Assembly: GCA_004297725.1 (NCBI GenBank)
Contig: SCUS01000081.1
Span: 1-64,000, forward strand
Source of the DNA: Myxococcaceae bacterium
GTDB taxonomy: Bacteria > Myxococcota_A > Polyangia > Polyangiales > Ga0077539
Direction: 5' to 3'
DNA length: 64,000 nucleotides
Notes under the pieces: model-generated
Database searches by the model: none
What the model was told of the DNA's origin: nothing
Seen by the model: only the letters and a program-made list of their open reading frames with translations
Shown: in pieces, positions 1 to 9,230 of the stretch
How the letters are laid out: every line of letters begins with the position of its first letter
How positions within the stretch are numbered: position 1 is the first letter of the stretch
Position numbers and translations under genes: made by a program

Positions 1-2564
1 GCCGCCGAGAGCGCGCAGTTCTCGATGCTCACGGCGCTGGAGTGGGACATCACCGCGAAGCTGCCTCCGGCGCTGGCGCCACCCCCGCCGCCGCCGCCAC
101 CGCAGCCACCCCCGCCGCCGCCGCCGCCGTAGCCGCTCGTCTGGCTGGTGCAGTTGAAGAAGCCCGTGTACCGGGCGTCGCCGCCGCCCGCGCCGCCGCC
201 GCCGCCGCCGCCGCCCGGCTGGCCGGTGCTGCCCGCGCCGCCCGCGGTCGGGAGGTAGGTTCCGTCGCTCGACGACACGCTGCCCTGCGCGCCCGCGCTC
301 CCGCCCGAGGCGCCGCCCGGCCCGCCCCGGCCCGGGGCCGCCGAGTCCGGAGCGTTGGCTCCGTTGCGCGAGTTGCCGCAGCCGCCGCCGGCGCTCCCGC
401 CGCCGCCCCCGCCGCCGCCCTGGGGCGTGCCGCCGCCGGCGCCCGGGTTGCCGTCGCGGACGCCGCTCACCGCCGCGCCGCCGTTGCCGCCGTTCGCTCC
501 GCACGACGAGGCGCCGCCGGAGGTGCCCGACGCGTTGCCGCCGCCCGCGCCGGTGCCGCCCGTGTTGCCGGCGGTGCCGTCGGCGCCGCGCCCCGCGCGC
601 ACGGTGCAGCGCTGCAGGGTGACGCTCGCCCCGGAGCCCGCGATGCGCACGCCGTAGCTGCTCTGCCCCGCGGCCGTGGCGTCGCTCGAGGTGATGGTCA
701 GCCGTTGCAGCACCACCGGCTCGTTGACCCGGGCGAAGACCGCCGTGGTGCCGCCCTGGATGGTGGTGACGTTGGTCGCGTTGCGGCTCCAGTCGCTCGC
801 GGAGTAGCCGCCGTAGAGGCTGACGCCCGGGCTCAGGGTGATGGACTCCGCGTAGGTGCCCGCGGCGATGTAGACCGAGAGCCGCCCGGAGGCCGCCGCG
901 GCGATGCCCGCCTGGATGGTGCGCCTGGGGGCCGCCATGGTGCCCGGGTTGCCGTCGTTGCCGCCCGGGGCCACGAAGATCGCCCGCGCCGCCACGCCGT
1001 CGATGCCGTCGCAGTTGGTGTCGGCGAAGCCGTCGTCGGGGAGGTCGGGGTCGGTGTTGCGGCACTCGCAGCCGTTGCCCGGGTCGCGGTCGAGGTCGAC
1101 GTAGGTCGGCGCGCAGACGAGCCCGCACATCGCCGCGTTGCAGGTGGCGAGCTGGTTGCTGCCCACCGGGCAGCGCGTCCCGCAGGCGCCGCAGTTGCGC
1201 ACGTCGCTCTGGAGGTTGACCTCGCAGCCGTTGGCCGCGGCGCCGTCGCAGTTGTCGAAGCCGGTGTTGCAGCTCGCGACCTCGCACTGCGACGACCGGC
1301 AGACCGGCGTCGCGTTGGCGGTGGTGCACGCCCGGCCGCAGGCGCCGCAGTTGCCGAGGTCGGTGCGGACGTTGACCTCGCAGCCGGTGGAGTCGCGGCC
1401 GTCGCAGTCGAGGAAGCCGGTGACGCAGAAGGTCACGCACGACGCGCCCACGCAGGCGGCGGCGGCGTTGGTGTTCGACGGGCAGACGTTGCCGCAGGTG
1501 CCGCAGTTGTCCGTGGTGTTGCTGGTGTTGGTCTCGCAGCCGTCCGCCGCGTTGGTGTTGCAGTCGCCGTAGCCCGCGGAGCAGGCGGTGACCACGCAGC
1601 GCCCGGCCATGCAGGCCCCGGTGCCTCTCGGCGGCATGCAGCGCGACCCGCAGGCCCCGCAGTTGGCGGCGTCGGTGGCGGTGCTGGTCTCGCACCCGTT
1701 GGCCGGGTTGCCGTCGCAGTCGCTGAAGCCCGCCTCGCAGGTGTACGCGCAGCTACCGGCGTTGCAGGCGGCGGTGGAGTGGGCCCGCGCCTCGCACGGG
1801 CGGTTGCAGCCGCCGCAGTGGAAGACGTCGGTGAAGGTGTTGGTCTCGCAGCCGTTGCTGGCCATCGAGTCGCAGTCCCCGTAGGGCACGGTGCAGGTGC
1901 CGACGGTGCACATGCTGTTGCGGCACGCGGGCGTGGCGTTGGTCGCGGTGCAGCGGGTGTCGCAGCGGCCGCAGTTGGCGAGGTTGCTGGTGGTGTCGAC
2001 GCAGGCGCCGCTGCAGCAGGTCTGGCCGCCGGGGCAGCCGCGGGTGTCGGTGCAGCCGGTAACGCAGAGGTTGCCCACGCAGAGGTTGCCCGAGGGGCAG
2101 TGCTCGTCGGTGACGCACTGCACGCAGCTGTGGGCGGCGGTGTCGCAGCGCAGTCCGCCGGTGCCGGCGTCGCCGGCGCGACAGCCCTCGTCGGCGCGGC
2201 AGCCGGTGACGCAGCGGGAAGAGGCGCCGTCGCAGTGCTGGTCGGCGGGGCAGGTGTCGGGGGAGACGCGGCAGCCGATGCAGCGCCCGCTGGCGACGTC
2301 GCAGACCGGGCCGCCCGCGTTGCCGAGACAGTCTCCATCGGCGGCGCAGCGCGGAGGACCCATGTCCACCGGGACGTCCATCGAGGTGTCGTTGCCGCCG
2401 GAGTCGATCGAGCCATCGACTCCGAGGTCCGTCGACCCCAGATCCATGCCGAGCCCGGAGTCGGTGTCCAGCACGCCCGGCGGCGAGTCTTCCGAACAGC
2501 CCGCGAACAGCGCGAGCATCACCATCGGAATCAGGGCCCTCGCCCGAAACGCGCGTCGACTCAT
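1..2564 (-). CDS. Cysteine-rich repeat lipoprotein with beta-helix domain (3' end off window)
   Basis: The gene reads leftward from ATG at 2564 and is still open at base 1, so about 854 codons are visible and the C-terminus is missing. The N-terminus is a lipoprotein signal (basic MSRRAFRAR, hydrophobic core, lipobox LFAGC), followed by an Asp/Ser/Gly-rich linker. Next come many Cys modules of the form CGxCxxxC...C..G.C...C..G..DCD....NGCE, each about 40 residues. From about residue 510 the sequence changes to DUF1565/right-handed beta-helix features (APRRTIQAGIAAA, SVYIAAGTYAES, VSLYGGYS), then a very glycine-rich loop region. It is probably an outer-surface protein. It is one of four paralogues in the window that share the Cys stalk but carry different C-terminal tips. 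Its promoter faces away from the tubulin-like operon. The start is supported by the signal peptide. Substrate or partner is unknown. Confidence 0.85.
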   Translation of the reverse strand, partial: MSRRAFRARALIPMVMLALFAGCSEDSPPGVLDTDSGLGMDLGSTDLGVDGSIDSGGNDTSMDVPVDMGPPRCAADGDCLGNAGGPVCDVASGRCIGCRVSPDTCPADQHCDGASSRCVTGCRADEGCRAGDAGTGGLRCDTAAHSCVQCVTDEHCPSGNLCVGNLCVTGCTDTRGCPGGQTCCSGACVDTTSNLANCGRCDTRCTATNATPACRNSMCTVGTCTVPYGDCDSMASNGCETNTFTDVFHCGGCNRPCEARAHSTAACNAGSCAYTCEAGFSDCDGNPANGCETSTATDAANCGACGSRCMPPRGTGACMAGRCVVTACSAGYGDCNTNAADGCETNTSNTTDNCGTCGNVCPSNTNAAAACVGASCVTFCVTGFLDCDGRDSTGCEVNVRTDLGNCGACGRACTTANATPVCRSSQCEVASCNTGFDNCDGAAANGCEVNLQSDVRNCGACGTRCPVGSNQLATCNAAMCGLVCAPTYVDLDRDPGNGCECRNTDPDLPDDGFADTNCDGIDGVAARAIFVAPGGNDGNPGTMAAPRRTIQAGIAAAASGRLSVYIAAGTYAESITLSPGVSLYGGYSASDWSRNATNVTTIQGGTTAVFARVNEPVVLQRLTITSSDATAAGQSSYGVRIAGSGASVTLQRCTVRAGRGADGTAGNTGGTGAGGGNASGTSGGASSCGANGGNGGAAVSGVRDGNPGAGGGTPQGGGGGGGGSAGGGCGNSRNGANAPDSAAPGRGGPGGASGGSAGAQGSVSSSDGTYLPTAGGAGSTGQPGGGGGGGGAGGGDARYTGFFNCTSQTSGYGGGGGGGGCGGGGGGGGASAGGSFAVMSHSSAVSIENCALSA

Positions 2565-2664
2565 AGGTCCGCCAATGCCTCCGTGGAGTGTGGGACCTCG
2601 ACTGTCTCACGAGAGGGCGGCTCCCGGGCACACCGAAGCGCCGGGGCCCGCGGCGGCGCGCGCG

Positions 2665-3249
2665 ATGGCCTTGACGCTCGTCACGGGGCGTGGCTCGCTC
2701 CCGGCCCGCATGCACCCAAGCCTCCTGCTCCAACCCCGCGCGAACTCGCCGAGCTGGCCTGCCGAACCGGCCCCTCCGGCCAACGGCGACGACGCCGCGA
2801 CGGCCGCTCCCGCTCCCGCTCCCGGCACCACCGTCACGGCCGCCGGAGGTGACGGCGGAGGCTCCTTCGCGGTCACCACGCCGGGCTCGGGCTACCTCTC
2901 CCAGGAGACCTGCCAGCAGGCCAGCCGCAGCGGGCTCATCGCCGCCGCGGGCTACACCGTCGGCGCGTCGCTGCTGGGCATCGTGATCTTCGTCGTGATG
3001 CGAAAGCGCCTCTGGGGCAGCGCCTTCGTGCGCTACCTCACCGGCGTCGGCGTCGCGTGCGTCATCGGCACCACCATCGCCGGCCTCGACCCGGTGCGCG
3101 CCGACATCCTCGAGCAGTGCATGCACTCCGCGGACTTCTCGCAGTACGTCTTCCTCGGCACGCAGCTCTTCGCGAGGGCGCTGGTGCTCGGGCTCATCCC
3201 GACGCTCGTCGTCACGCTCACCGGCTGCCTCGTCGCCAACCGCACCTGA
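2665..3249 (+). CDS. Small membrane protein with three predicted helices, first gene of tubulin-like operon
   Basis: From ATG 2665 this is 194 aa. Residues 1 to about 85 are Pro/Ala/Gly-rich and low in complexity. Three hydrophobic segments follow at about 89-112, 121-142 and 171-191, separated by a Lys/Arg loop and a Cys-containing extramembrane loop (ILEQCMHSADFS). I recognise no family. No clear ribosome-binding site precedes 2665, and ATG 2710 (179 aa) is an equally possible start. It lies 28 nt before the tubulin-like gene and on the same strand, so co-transcription is likely. Inference: a membrane anchor or membrane-remodelling partner for the cytoskeletal protein encoded next. Confidence 0.6.
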   Translation: MALTLVTGRGSLPARMHPSLLLQPRANSPSWPAEPAPPANGDDAATAAPAPAPGTTVTAAGGDGGGSFAVTTPGSGYLSQETCQQASRSGLIAAAGYTVGASLLGIVIFVVMRKRLWGSAFVRYLTGVGVACVIGTTIAGLDPVRADILEQCMHSADFSQYVFLGTQLFARALVLGLIPTLVVTLTGCLVANRT

Positions 3250-3277
3250 AACCCTAAGAGGGGAGCTTCGTACCGCC

Positions 3278-4702
3278 ATGGATCTCGTCATCGCCGTCGG
3301 CGGGGGCGGTCAGCACATCGCCCTCAGCATCGCGAGGCTCCTCCGCATCGGCGCCCTGGCCGAGCCCATCGAGGCCTTCGTCATCGACGCCGACAGCGAC
3401 TCGCGCCTCGCCGTGAAGCTCCGCTCCTTCGGCAACACCGTGAGCGCCGGGTGCCCGCACCCGCTGGAGGGCGCCGAGGCCATCGTCCCGCCCTTCGCGC
3501 GCGACACCATGAAGGAGACGGCCTTCCGGCGGATCTTCCTCGACGACCGGGCCGACCCCCTCGAGCGCGAGCTCTTCGAGCTCTTCTACGACGAGGAGTC
3601 CGGCGGCGTGGACGGCGGCGTCGGGGTCTCCGCGGGCGTCGACATCGGCAAGGGGATGTTCGCCAACCCCAGCGTCGGCAGCGCGGTCTTCGCGTCGAGC
3701 AAGGGCGGCGCGATGGACCCGCTCTTCGGCCGCGCCCGCACCGCCGCGCGCATCTTCGTGGTGGGCTCCTTCCTGGGCGGCACCGGCGCGGGGATCACCC
3801 ACCAGCTCATCAAGCTGGTGCGCGAGGCCGTCGGCCCGGCGAAGCCCATCTTCGGGGCCTTCCTGCTGCGATGGTTCGACCTGCCGGCCACCACCGGGCA
3901 GACCGTCGACACCTCCACGCTGCTCGCCAGCATGGGCCACGGGCTCGAATACTTCTACCGGTATACCCGCTCGCTGCTCGACGCCTCGACGCTGCTGGGC
4001 GTGCCCGACCACCCCACGGCGCACATCAAGGCCGTGCCCGCCGCCGCGGAGAACGACGAGACCGAGAGCATGTACCCGCTGCTCGCGGCCTACGGGCTGC
4101 TGATGCTGCCGGACAAGACCGACACCCAGGCCCGCGGGATGCACCGCACCTACGGCCTCTCGCACGACGAGCACGACCCCGCCTGGCCCCTGCGCCGCAA
4201 GTGGAACACCCCGCGCGGCTCCCGCGACGCCACGCTCGGCGCCCGCATCGTCGAGGCGCTCATCCTCCAGGAGGTCTACGGGTCGTTTCGCCAGAAGGAC
4301 TCGGACTTCGTCGACTTCGACTACGAGAAGGCCCGCAGCACCTGGGGCTCGCTCATCAGCAACGTCGCCCGCGCCCAGCACGACCGCGACTCGGCCTTCG
4401 CCCGCAAGGTGCTCAACGCCCTCGAGGCCCGCGGGGCGCAGCTCCGCTTCGTCACCCAGTGGTTCACCAGGGTCTTCGGCGACGTCGACCTGTCGCTCTT
4501 CGGCGACCCCCGCGCCCGGCAGCTCTACGCCCTGCGAAAGCACCGGCAGTGGAAGGCGCCCGACGCGTTCAAGCTGCTCATCGACGCGTTTCAGTTCGAG
4601 TCGACCGCAGGCGCCGAGCGGGAGCGCGGACACCAGCCCGCCCCCGACGCCGAGCTCGCCATGAAGATCGAGCGCTCGCTGCTCGCCGCCCTCCGGAGCT
4701 GA
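3278..4702 (+). CDS. Tubulin/FtsZ-superfamily GTPase-like protein
   Basis: 474 aa. The N-terminus forms a nucleotide-binding beta1 strand and glycine loop (DLVIAVGGGGQHIA, residues 2-14), followed by a second strand FVIDADSDSRL. At residues 167-172 is GGTGAG, the tubulin/FtsZ phosphate-loop signature, in the usual context of strand (IFVVGSFL) before and helix (ITHQLIKLV) after. The C-terminal third is helical and charged and does not resemble FtsZ. The length is close to tubulin and far shorter than most bacterial Tubulin_2 (PF13809) proteins, to which it may be a distant relative. AGGGGAG precedes the ATG by about 12 nt. It is followed 4 nt later by the 621-aa gene. Known for the superfamily: GTP-dependent filament assembly. 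Inferred here: a non-division filament working with the three neighbouring proteins, two of which have membrane segments. Confidence 0.75.
   Translation: MDLVIAVGGGGQHIALSIARLLRIGALAEPIEAFVIDADSDSRLAVKLRSFGNTVSAGCPHPLEGAEAIVPPFARDTMKETAFRRIFLDDRADPLERELFELFYDEESGGVDGGVGVSAGVDIGKGMFANPSVGSAVFASSKGGAMDPLFGRARTAARIFVVGSFLGGTGAGITHQLIKLVREAVGPAKPIFGAFLLRWFDLPATTGQTVDTSTLLASMGHGLEYFYRYTRSLLDASTLLGVPDHPTAHIKAVPAAAENDETESMYPLLAAYGLLMLPDKTDTQARGMHRTYGLSHDEHDPAWPLRRKWNTPRGSRDATLGARIVEALILQEVYGSFRQKDSDFVDFDYEKARSTWGSLISNVARAQHDRDSAFARKVLNALEARGAQLRFVTQWFTRVFGDVDLSLFGDPRARQLYALRKHRQWKAPDAFKLLIDAFQFESTAGAERERGHQPAPDAELAMKIERSLLAALRS
3949..3964. other. WTAC-N8-GTAW site 1
   Basis: ATAC-TTCTACCG-GTAT, in the tubulin-like gene, falling across GAA TAC TTC TAC CGG TAT codons. 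Confidence 0.7.
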
Positions 4703-4706
4703 CGCC

Positions 4707-6572
4707 GTGATCCAACTCATCCCAGGCTCCAACGACGCCGCGACCACCGACACCTTCGCCCTCGACCAGAAGAAGGGCGCCTGGCAGCCGACGCACGCGC
4801 ACCTGCGCACCAAGAGCTTCCCGACGCCCTTCGCGCAGGCCGAGATGATGTCCCACCTGCTGGGCCAGCTCCTGCTCGACCCGGGCGCCCAGCAGCCGCA
4901 GCCCGAGCTGGTCAACCCGAGGCTCCAGCAGTCCTTCGAGCGCTGGCGGCTGCTGCTGCTGGGGCTGGTGCTGGGAGAGCTCACCCTGGAGACCGTCGAC
5001 CTGCTCCGGCCGGAGGTGGACAACCTCGGCGCGATGCTGGCCGACCTGCGCCCCGAGTGCCGCTTCCTGGGGATGCTCCGGGACGCGCGTCGCCAGGGCG
5101 CCGAGGGGCGGCGGCTGCTGGTCGGTGCGGCCGACCCCATGTGCCTCTTCTGGTGCGCTCCCCGCGTCGCCCGGGAGAACTACTGGAGCGACCTCAAGAC
5201 CCGCATCGACGCCAGCGCCGAGCGCGCCGACGCCCTGCGGCTGCTCGCCGAGTGGCGCGGCTGCTTCGAGCGCAACGGGCTCTGGTCGCCGGGGCACGAG
5301 AGCGCGCCGCCGTGGCAGAAGGGCCTGCAGGTGCTGCTCGGCGAGACCGCCCCGTCGGTGGGGGCGCTGTCGAGCGACGCCCGCGGCGTCGGCCCGCTGC
5401 GCCTCGAGGTGGTGCCCCGCACGGGCAGCGACGCGCGCGAGGCGATCGTCTACCTGCCGCAGCGCGACCCCGGCTGGGGCGCCCGCTTCGCCGAGCTGCT
5501 CTTCTTCCAGCCCGTGCGCAGCGAGGCAGGCACCGTCGACCTGGTCGACCCCAACGGCCGCGCGGTGGTCACGGTGCGCATGGCCCCCCGCGACGCCTCG
5601 CGCGACAGCGGCGCAGGCCGCACGAGCGGAGGCGCCGACAACGCCCCCGCCGCGGGCGTCGAGCTCCTCGCGGGCGTCGGTCGGCTGGAGGCCATCGCCA
5701 ACGTCGCCCGGGGCCACGGCCAGTCCCATTGGCTGGAGGATCACCCCAACGCCCAGGGATACCGCTCGCTGGTGCTCAACCCCCTGCTCTCGGCCTCCGC
5801 GGCCTCGCACCGGAGGGCGGCCGTCACCGAGGCCGACGTGCTGGCCTTCCCGATCCTCTTCCCCGACAGCATCCGGCTGGTGGTGGCGCAGACCGCCGAG
5901 GCCGAGGCCGGGGGCGTGCGCATCCACCTCTCCCGCGAGGTGATCGCCCGCGTGGAGCCCGGCGTGGCCGCCCCGCAGTCGGGCGCCCTGCTCGCCCGCT
6001 GGACCCCCGGCGACGCCCCCCCTCGCATCGTGGCGGTGCCGGGGGGAGAGGGCGCCCTCGCGGTGGGCCTCGTCGAGCGCTTCGGCCCTCCGTCGAGGCT
6101 CGTCGACGTGGGCGAGCTGCGGGCGCTGGGCTTCGCGCTCTGGCTCTACTTCCTGGGCGAGGCCGAGCTGCGCTCCGACGGCGCCCGGGTCATCTGGACC
6201 GCCGACGAGGGCAAGGAGCTCTTCGGCCGCGTGGTGCTCCCCTCCGCCGAGCGGCCGCTCGACGTGCTGCGAGACTCCCTGCTGGCCGTGCGCTCCGAGC
6301 CCGAGCGCGCCAGGGCGAGGGACCGCCTCGCCACCCTCCAGCGCTTCGCCATGACCTGGCGCTCGGTCGGCGATGGCGAGTCCGACCGCCCCGAGGTGAT
6401 GTGCGCCCGCCTCGGTCGCGTGGCCGCGGAGAGCTTCCTCTCCTGGGTGATGGAGGGCTCCGGCCTCGTGCTGGGGCGCTTCGGCCAGCGCGCCACCGCG
6501 CCGGTCGAGCACTACTCCCTCAACGGCCCCTTCCGGCTGCCCCTCTTCGTCGACCCGCTGCCCCTCCGGTGA
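4707..6572 (+). CDS. Large unknown protein of the tubulin-like operon
   Basis: 621 aa from GTG 4707, 4 nt after the tubulin-like gene. I recognise no family. There is no signal peptide or clear membrane segment. The N-terminal third has a Leu-rich helical section (LLLLGLVLGELTLETVDLL), the middle is a mixed alpha/beta region with a Ser/Gly/Ala linker near residues 290-315, and the C-terminal half is again mixed. The stop codon overlaps the next start (GTGA at 6569-6572), implying translational coupling. Its place directly behind the tubulin-like gene suggests a dedicated partner, such as a nucleation or cargo factor. That is inference from position only. Confidence 0.7.
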   Translation: MIQLIPGSNDAATTDTFALDQKKGAWQPTHAHLRTKSFPTPFAQAEMMSHLLGQLLLDPGAQQPQPELVNPRLQQSFERWRLLLLGLVLGELTLETVDLLRPEVDNLGAMLADLRPECRFLGMLRDARRQGAEGRRLLVGAADPMCLFWCAPRVARENYWSDLKTRIDASAERADALRLLAEWRGCFERNGLWSPGHESAPPWQKGLQVLLGETAPSVGALSSDARGVGPLRLEVVPRTGSDAREAIVYLPQRDPGWGARFAELLFFQPVRSEAGTVDLVDPNGRAVVTVRMAPRDASRDSGAGRTSGGADNAPAAGVELLAGVGRLEAIANVARGHGQSHWLEDHPNAQGYRSLVLNPLLSASAASHRRAAVTEADVLAFPILFPDSIRLVVAQTAEAEAGGVRIHLSREVIARVEPGVAAPQSGALLARWTPGDAPPRIVAVPGGEGALAVGLVERFGPPSRLVDVGELRALGFALWLYFLGEAELRSDGARVIWTADEGKELFGRVVLPSAERPLDVLRDSLLAVRSEPERARARDRLATLQRFAMTWRSVGDGESDRPEVMCARLGRVAAESFLSWVMEGSGLVLGRFGQRATAPVEHYSLNGPFRLPLFVDPLPLR

Positions 6573-7183
6573 GCGCGGTGCCCTCCCGGCGCTCCCTCGG
6601 CGTGGCGGCCGCCCTCGCGCTGCTCGCCCTCGGCTCGACCCTCATGGTGGTCCGCGCCCGACGCAGCCGCGCCGCATGGTGGGGCAGAGCCGAGCGGGTG
6701 TGCGCCTGCGGCGAGTCCACCCGGAGGGCCCTGGGGAGGCTCTCCCAGGAGGCCGTCGGCGGCCTCGGCGAGGTGGCCGGAGCGCAGCGGGCGCTGCTCC
6801 AGTCGGACTGCGACGACCTGCGCGTGGCGGTCTCCCGCCGTAGCTGGTCGGACGAGCTCGCCGGACGCCCGCTCCGGGTGATCGCGACGGAGCAGCACCA
6901 CCAGAGAGCGGCCTCCGTCACCCGTAGCCTGGAGACCCTGTGCGGCGGCGCCCACGAGGAGTTCTGGCAGCGGCTCTCGCTCGACCTCGCCGCGCACCCC
7001 GTCGTGGCCCCGGCGGATGATCCCTACCGGGTGAGGGCCACGGCGAGGGGGCACCTCGCGATCCGGCAGGCGATGTGCGCCGACCGCTCGCGGCTGACGG
7101 TGGCTCCCCGCTCCTACGCGCTCTCCCCGGCCGACGCCGAGCGCCAGGCCTCGGAGTGCCTCCGCGAGCTCGCGACCCGTTAG
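6569..7183 (+). CDS. Single-pass membrane protein, last gene of tubulin-like operon
   Basis: 204 aa from GTG 6569, which overlaps the upstream stop by 4 nt. Residues 8-27 (RSLGVAAALALLALGSTLMV) form one N-terminal membrane segment or uncleaved signal, followed by Arg-rich MVVRARRSRAAWW. The rest is helical and contains scattered cysteines (CACGES, SDCDDL, TLCGG, AMCAD, SECLREL), suggesting an exported, disulphide-containing domain. I recognise no family. With the first gene of the operon it gives the tubulin-like protein two membrane partners. Confidence 0.7.
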   Translation: MSAVPSRRSLGVAAALALLALGSTLMVVRARRSRAAWWGRAERVCACGESTRRALGRLSQEAVGGLGEVAGAQRALLQSDCDDLRVAVSRRSWSDELAGRPLRVIATEQHHQRAASVTRSLETLCGGAHEEFWQRLSLDLAAHPVVAPADDPYRVRATARGHLAIRQAMCADRSRLTVAPRSYALSPADAERQASECLRELATR

Positions 7184-7283
7184 CCACGGACGGGCATCTC
7201 ACGGTCGTCCCCGTTGGAGATGCGGCAGCGCCGGGCCTATCGTGGCGGACCCTTTCACCCTCCGACGGAGGTCTTCGAGCCCG

Positions 7284-9230
7284 ATGAGTCCAAGCGCACG
7301 CGTCCCGCTCCTCGCCCTCCTCGGTGCGGGCGTCTTCTTCGGCGCCCTCGGCTGCGAGGCGGGGGACACCGCCGGAGTGATCGTCCCGGACGCCGGCGAG
7401 GCCTTCGACGTCGGTGTCGACCTGGGCGCAGTCGAGGACGTCGTCGACGCCCCGCCGGTCACCCTCGATCGGCCCGACGCGCCCGTCGGCCTCGACCGCC
7501 CCGTCGCCGTCGACGCGCCCTCGACCATGGACCTCCCCGAGGCGGCCGTGGACACCGGCCCCGCCCGCTGCGGCAGCGACGCCGACTGCTCCTCGTCGCC
7601 GGACGGCCGGGTCTGCGACACCCTCACCGGCCGCTGCGTGGGCTGCGTTCCCACGGCCGACACCTGTTCCCCGTCGAGGCACTGCGACCCGGCGACGCTC
7701 TCCTGCGCGGAGGGCTGCCGCTCCGACGAGGGCTGCCGGGTGAGCTCCGACGGCGGCGCCGCCGCGCTCCGCTGCGACACGACCCGCCACGAGTGCGTGC
7801 AGTGCGTGGCGGACGGCGACTGCCCGAGCGGGCGGCTCTGCACCGGCGGGGCGTGCGTCGCCGGGTGCAGCCCGTCGAGGGCGTGCCCGGGCGGGGAGAC
7901 CTGCTGCGGCGGCGCCTGCGTCGACCTGATGGCCAACCCGGTGAGCTGCGGCGTCTGCGACAACCGCTGCGGGCTCCCCAACGCCGTGGCCTTCTGCCGC
8001 ATGGGGAGCTGCGCCGTCAGCACCTGCGCCGGAGGCTTCGCGGACTGCGACGGCGCCGCGGCCAACGGCTGCGAGGTCAACGCGCAGACCGACGTCGCCC
8101 ACTGCGGCGCGTGCGGAAACGCCTGCCCCACGGGGCCTCACGTGAGCGCCCGCACCTGCGTGGTGGGCCGCTGCGGCATCACCTGCGAGGTGGGCTTCGC
8201 CGACTGCGACGGAGACCCGCGCAACGGCTGCGAGGCCGACCTCGTCACCACGCCCACCCGCTGCGGAACCTGCGACACCGTCTGCCCCGCCCGCCCCCAC
8301 GCGGCGCCCGCGTGCGTCTCCCGCGCCTGCGCGCTCGTGTGTGATGCCGGCTTCGCGAGCTGCGACGGCGACGCGGCCAACGGCTGCGAGGTCGACGTGC
8401 GCAGCAGCGCCTCACACTGCGGGGCCTGCGGCCGGGCCTGCTCGGTGCCCCACGCCACCGCCGGGTGCTCGGCCTCGATGTGCGCCATCACGACCTGCGC
8501 GGCGGGCTTCGGCAACTGCAACGGGAGCTACGGCGACGGCTGCGAGACGCCGCTCGACACGCCGGGCAACTGCGGCGCGTGCGGCCGCACCGTGGCGGAG
8601 GTCTGCGACGGCGCGGACAACGACTGCGACGGCGTGGTCGACGACGGCTGCCCCACGGGGCTCGTCGACCTCGGCGATCTCTTCAGCAGCCTGCAGTTCG
8701 GGGGATCGGGCGGAGGCTCCTTCGCGGACGTCTGCCCGGGCGGCGTGGCGGTGGGCTTCGAGGGCCGCGCCGGGTCGCGCATCGACCAGCTCGGCGTGCG
8801 CTGCATGCGCCTCGAGCTCGTCGAGGACCGCAGCGTGTCGCCCTTCCGCTACACGGTCCGCTCGACCGGGGCGATCAGCAGCCCTGGCGCCCGCGGCGGC
8901 GGCGGCGGTACTCCCTTCAGCGCGCTCTGCGACGGCGGCGCCTTCGTGTCGGGCATCCGCGGCCGCTCGGGGTCGCGCGTCGACCAGTTCGCCTTCGAGT
9001 GCGGCTACTGGCAGGTCGTGGGCTCGCCCGCCTCGGGCTGGCGCCTCGACCTCCTCCCCACCGCCCCCCGCGGAACCTGGGGCGGCGGCGGAGGCAGCGT
9101 CTTCGCCTACGCCTGCCCCGACGCGCCTTCGGGCCAGCACACCGCGGTCACCACCCTCAGCGGCCGATCGGGCTCCGAGCTCGACGCGATCGGCGTCCGC
9201 TGCGGCCTGCCTCGGGTCACGGTGCGGTGA
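7284..9230 (+). CDS. Cysteine-rich repeat lipoprotein with MopE motif and jacalin-like tip
   Basis: 648 aa from ATG 7284, chosen because it gives a clean lipoprotein signal (MSPSARVPLLALL... lipobox FGALGC). An Asp/Val/Pro linker precedes repeated Cys modules ending in DCDG..xNGCE. Around residue 440 is EVCDGADNDCDGVVDDGC, the putative metal-binding MopE-type motif (PF11617). The last 190 residues contain three copies of a motif GG-GGG-xF-x3-C ... GRxGSxxDQ...C, ending in FEC or VRC. This resembles the threefold strand pattern of jacalin-type (beta-prism I) lectins. It is likely surface-anchored and carbohydrate- or metal-binding. The stop overlaps the next start by 4 nt (GTGA). Confidence 0.85.
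   Translation: MSPSARVPLLALLGAGVFFGALGCEAGDTAGVIVPDAGEAFDVGVDLGAVEDVVDAPPVTLDRPDAPVGLDRPVAVDAPSTMDLPEAAVDTGPARCGSDADCSSSPDGRVCDTLTGRCVGCVPTADTCSPSRHCDPATLSCAEGCRSDEGCRVSSDGGAAALRCDTTRHECVQCVADGDCPSGRLCTGGACVAGCSPSRACPGGETCCGGACVDLMANPVSCGVCDNRCGLPNAVAFCRMGSCAVSTCAGGFADCDGAAANGCEVNAQTDVAHCGACGNACPTGPHVSARTCVVGRCGITCEVGFADCDGDPRNGCEADLVTTPTRCGTCDTVCPARPHAAPACVSRACALVCDAGFASCDGDAANGCEVDVRSSASHCGACGRACSVPHATAGCSASMCAITTCAAGFGNCNGSYGDGCETPLDTPGNCGACGRTVAEVCDGADNDCDGVVDDGCPTGLVDLGDLFSSLQFGGSGGGSFADVCPGGVAVGFEGRAGSRIDQLGVRCMRLELVEDRSVSPFRYTVRSTGAISSPGARGGGGGTPFSALCDGGAFVSGIRGRSGSRVDQFAFECGYWQVVGSPASGWRLDLLPTAPRGTWGGGGGSVFAYACPDAPSGQHTAVTTLSGRSGSELDAIGVRCGLPRVTVR

Noticed and set aside
1433..2416. 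327-codon minus-strand frame with Pro/Ala/Arg/Thr-rich sequence
   Set aside because: It is a shifted frame of the cysteine-rich lipoprotein, which has a proper lipoprotein signal and domains in its own frame.
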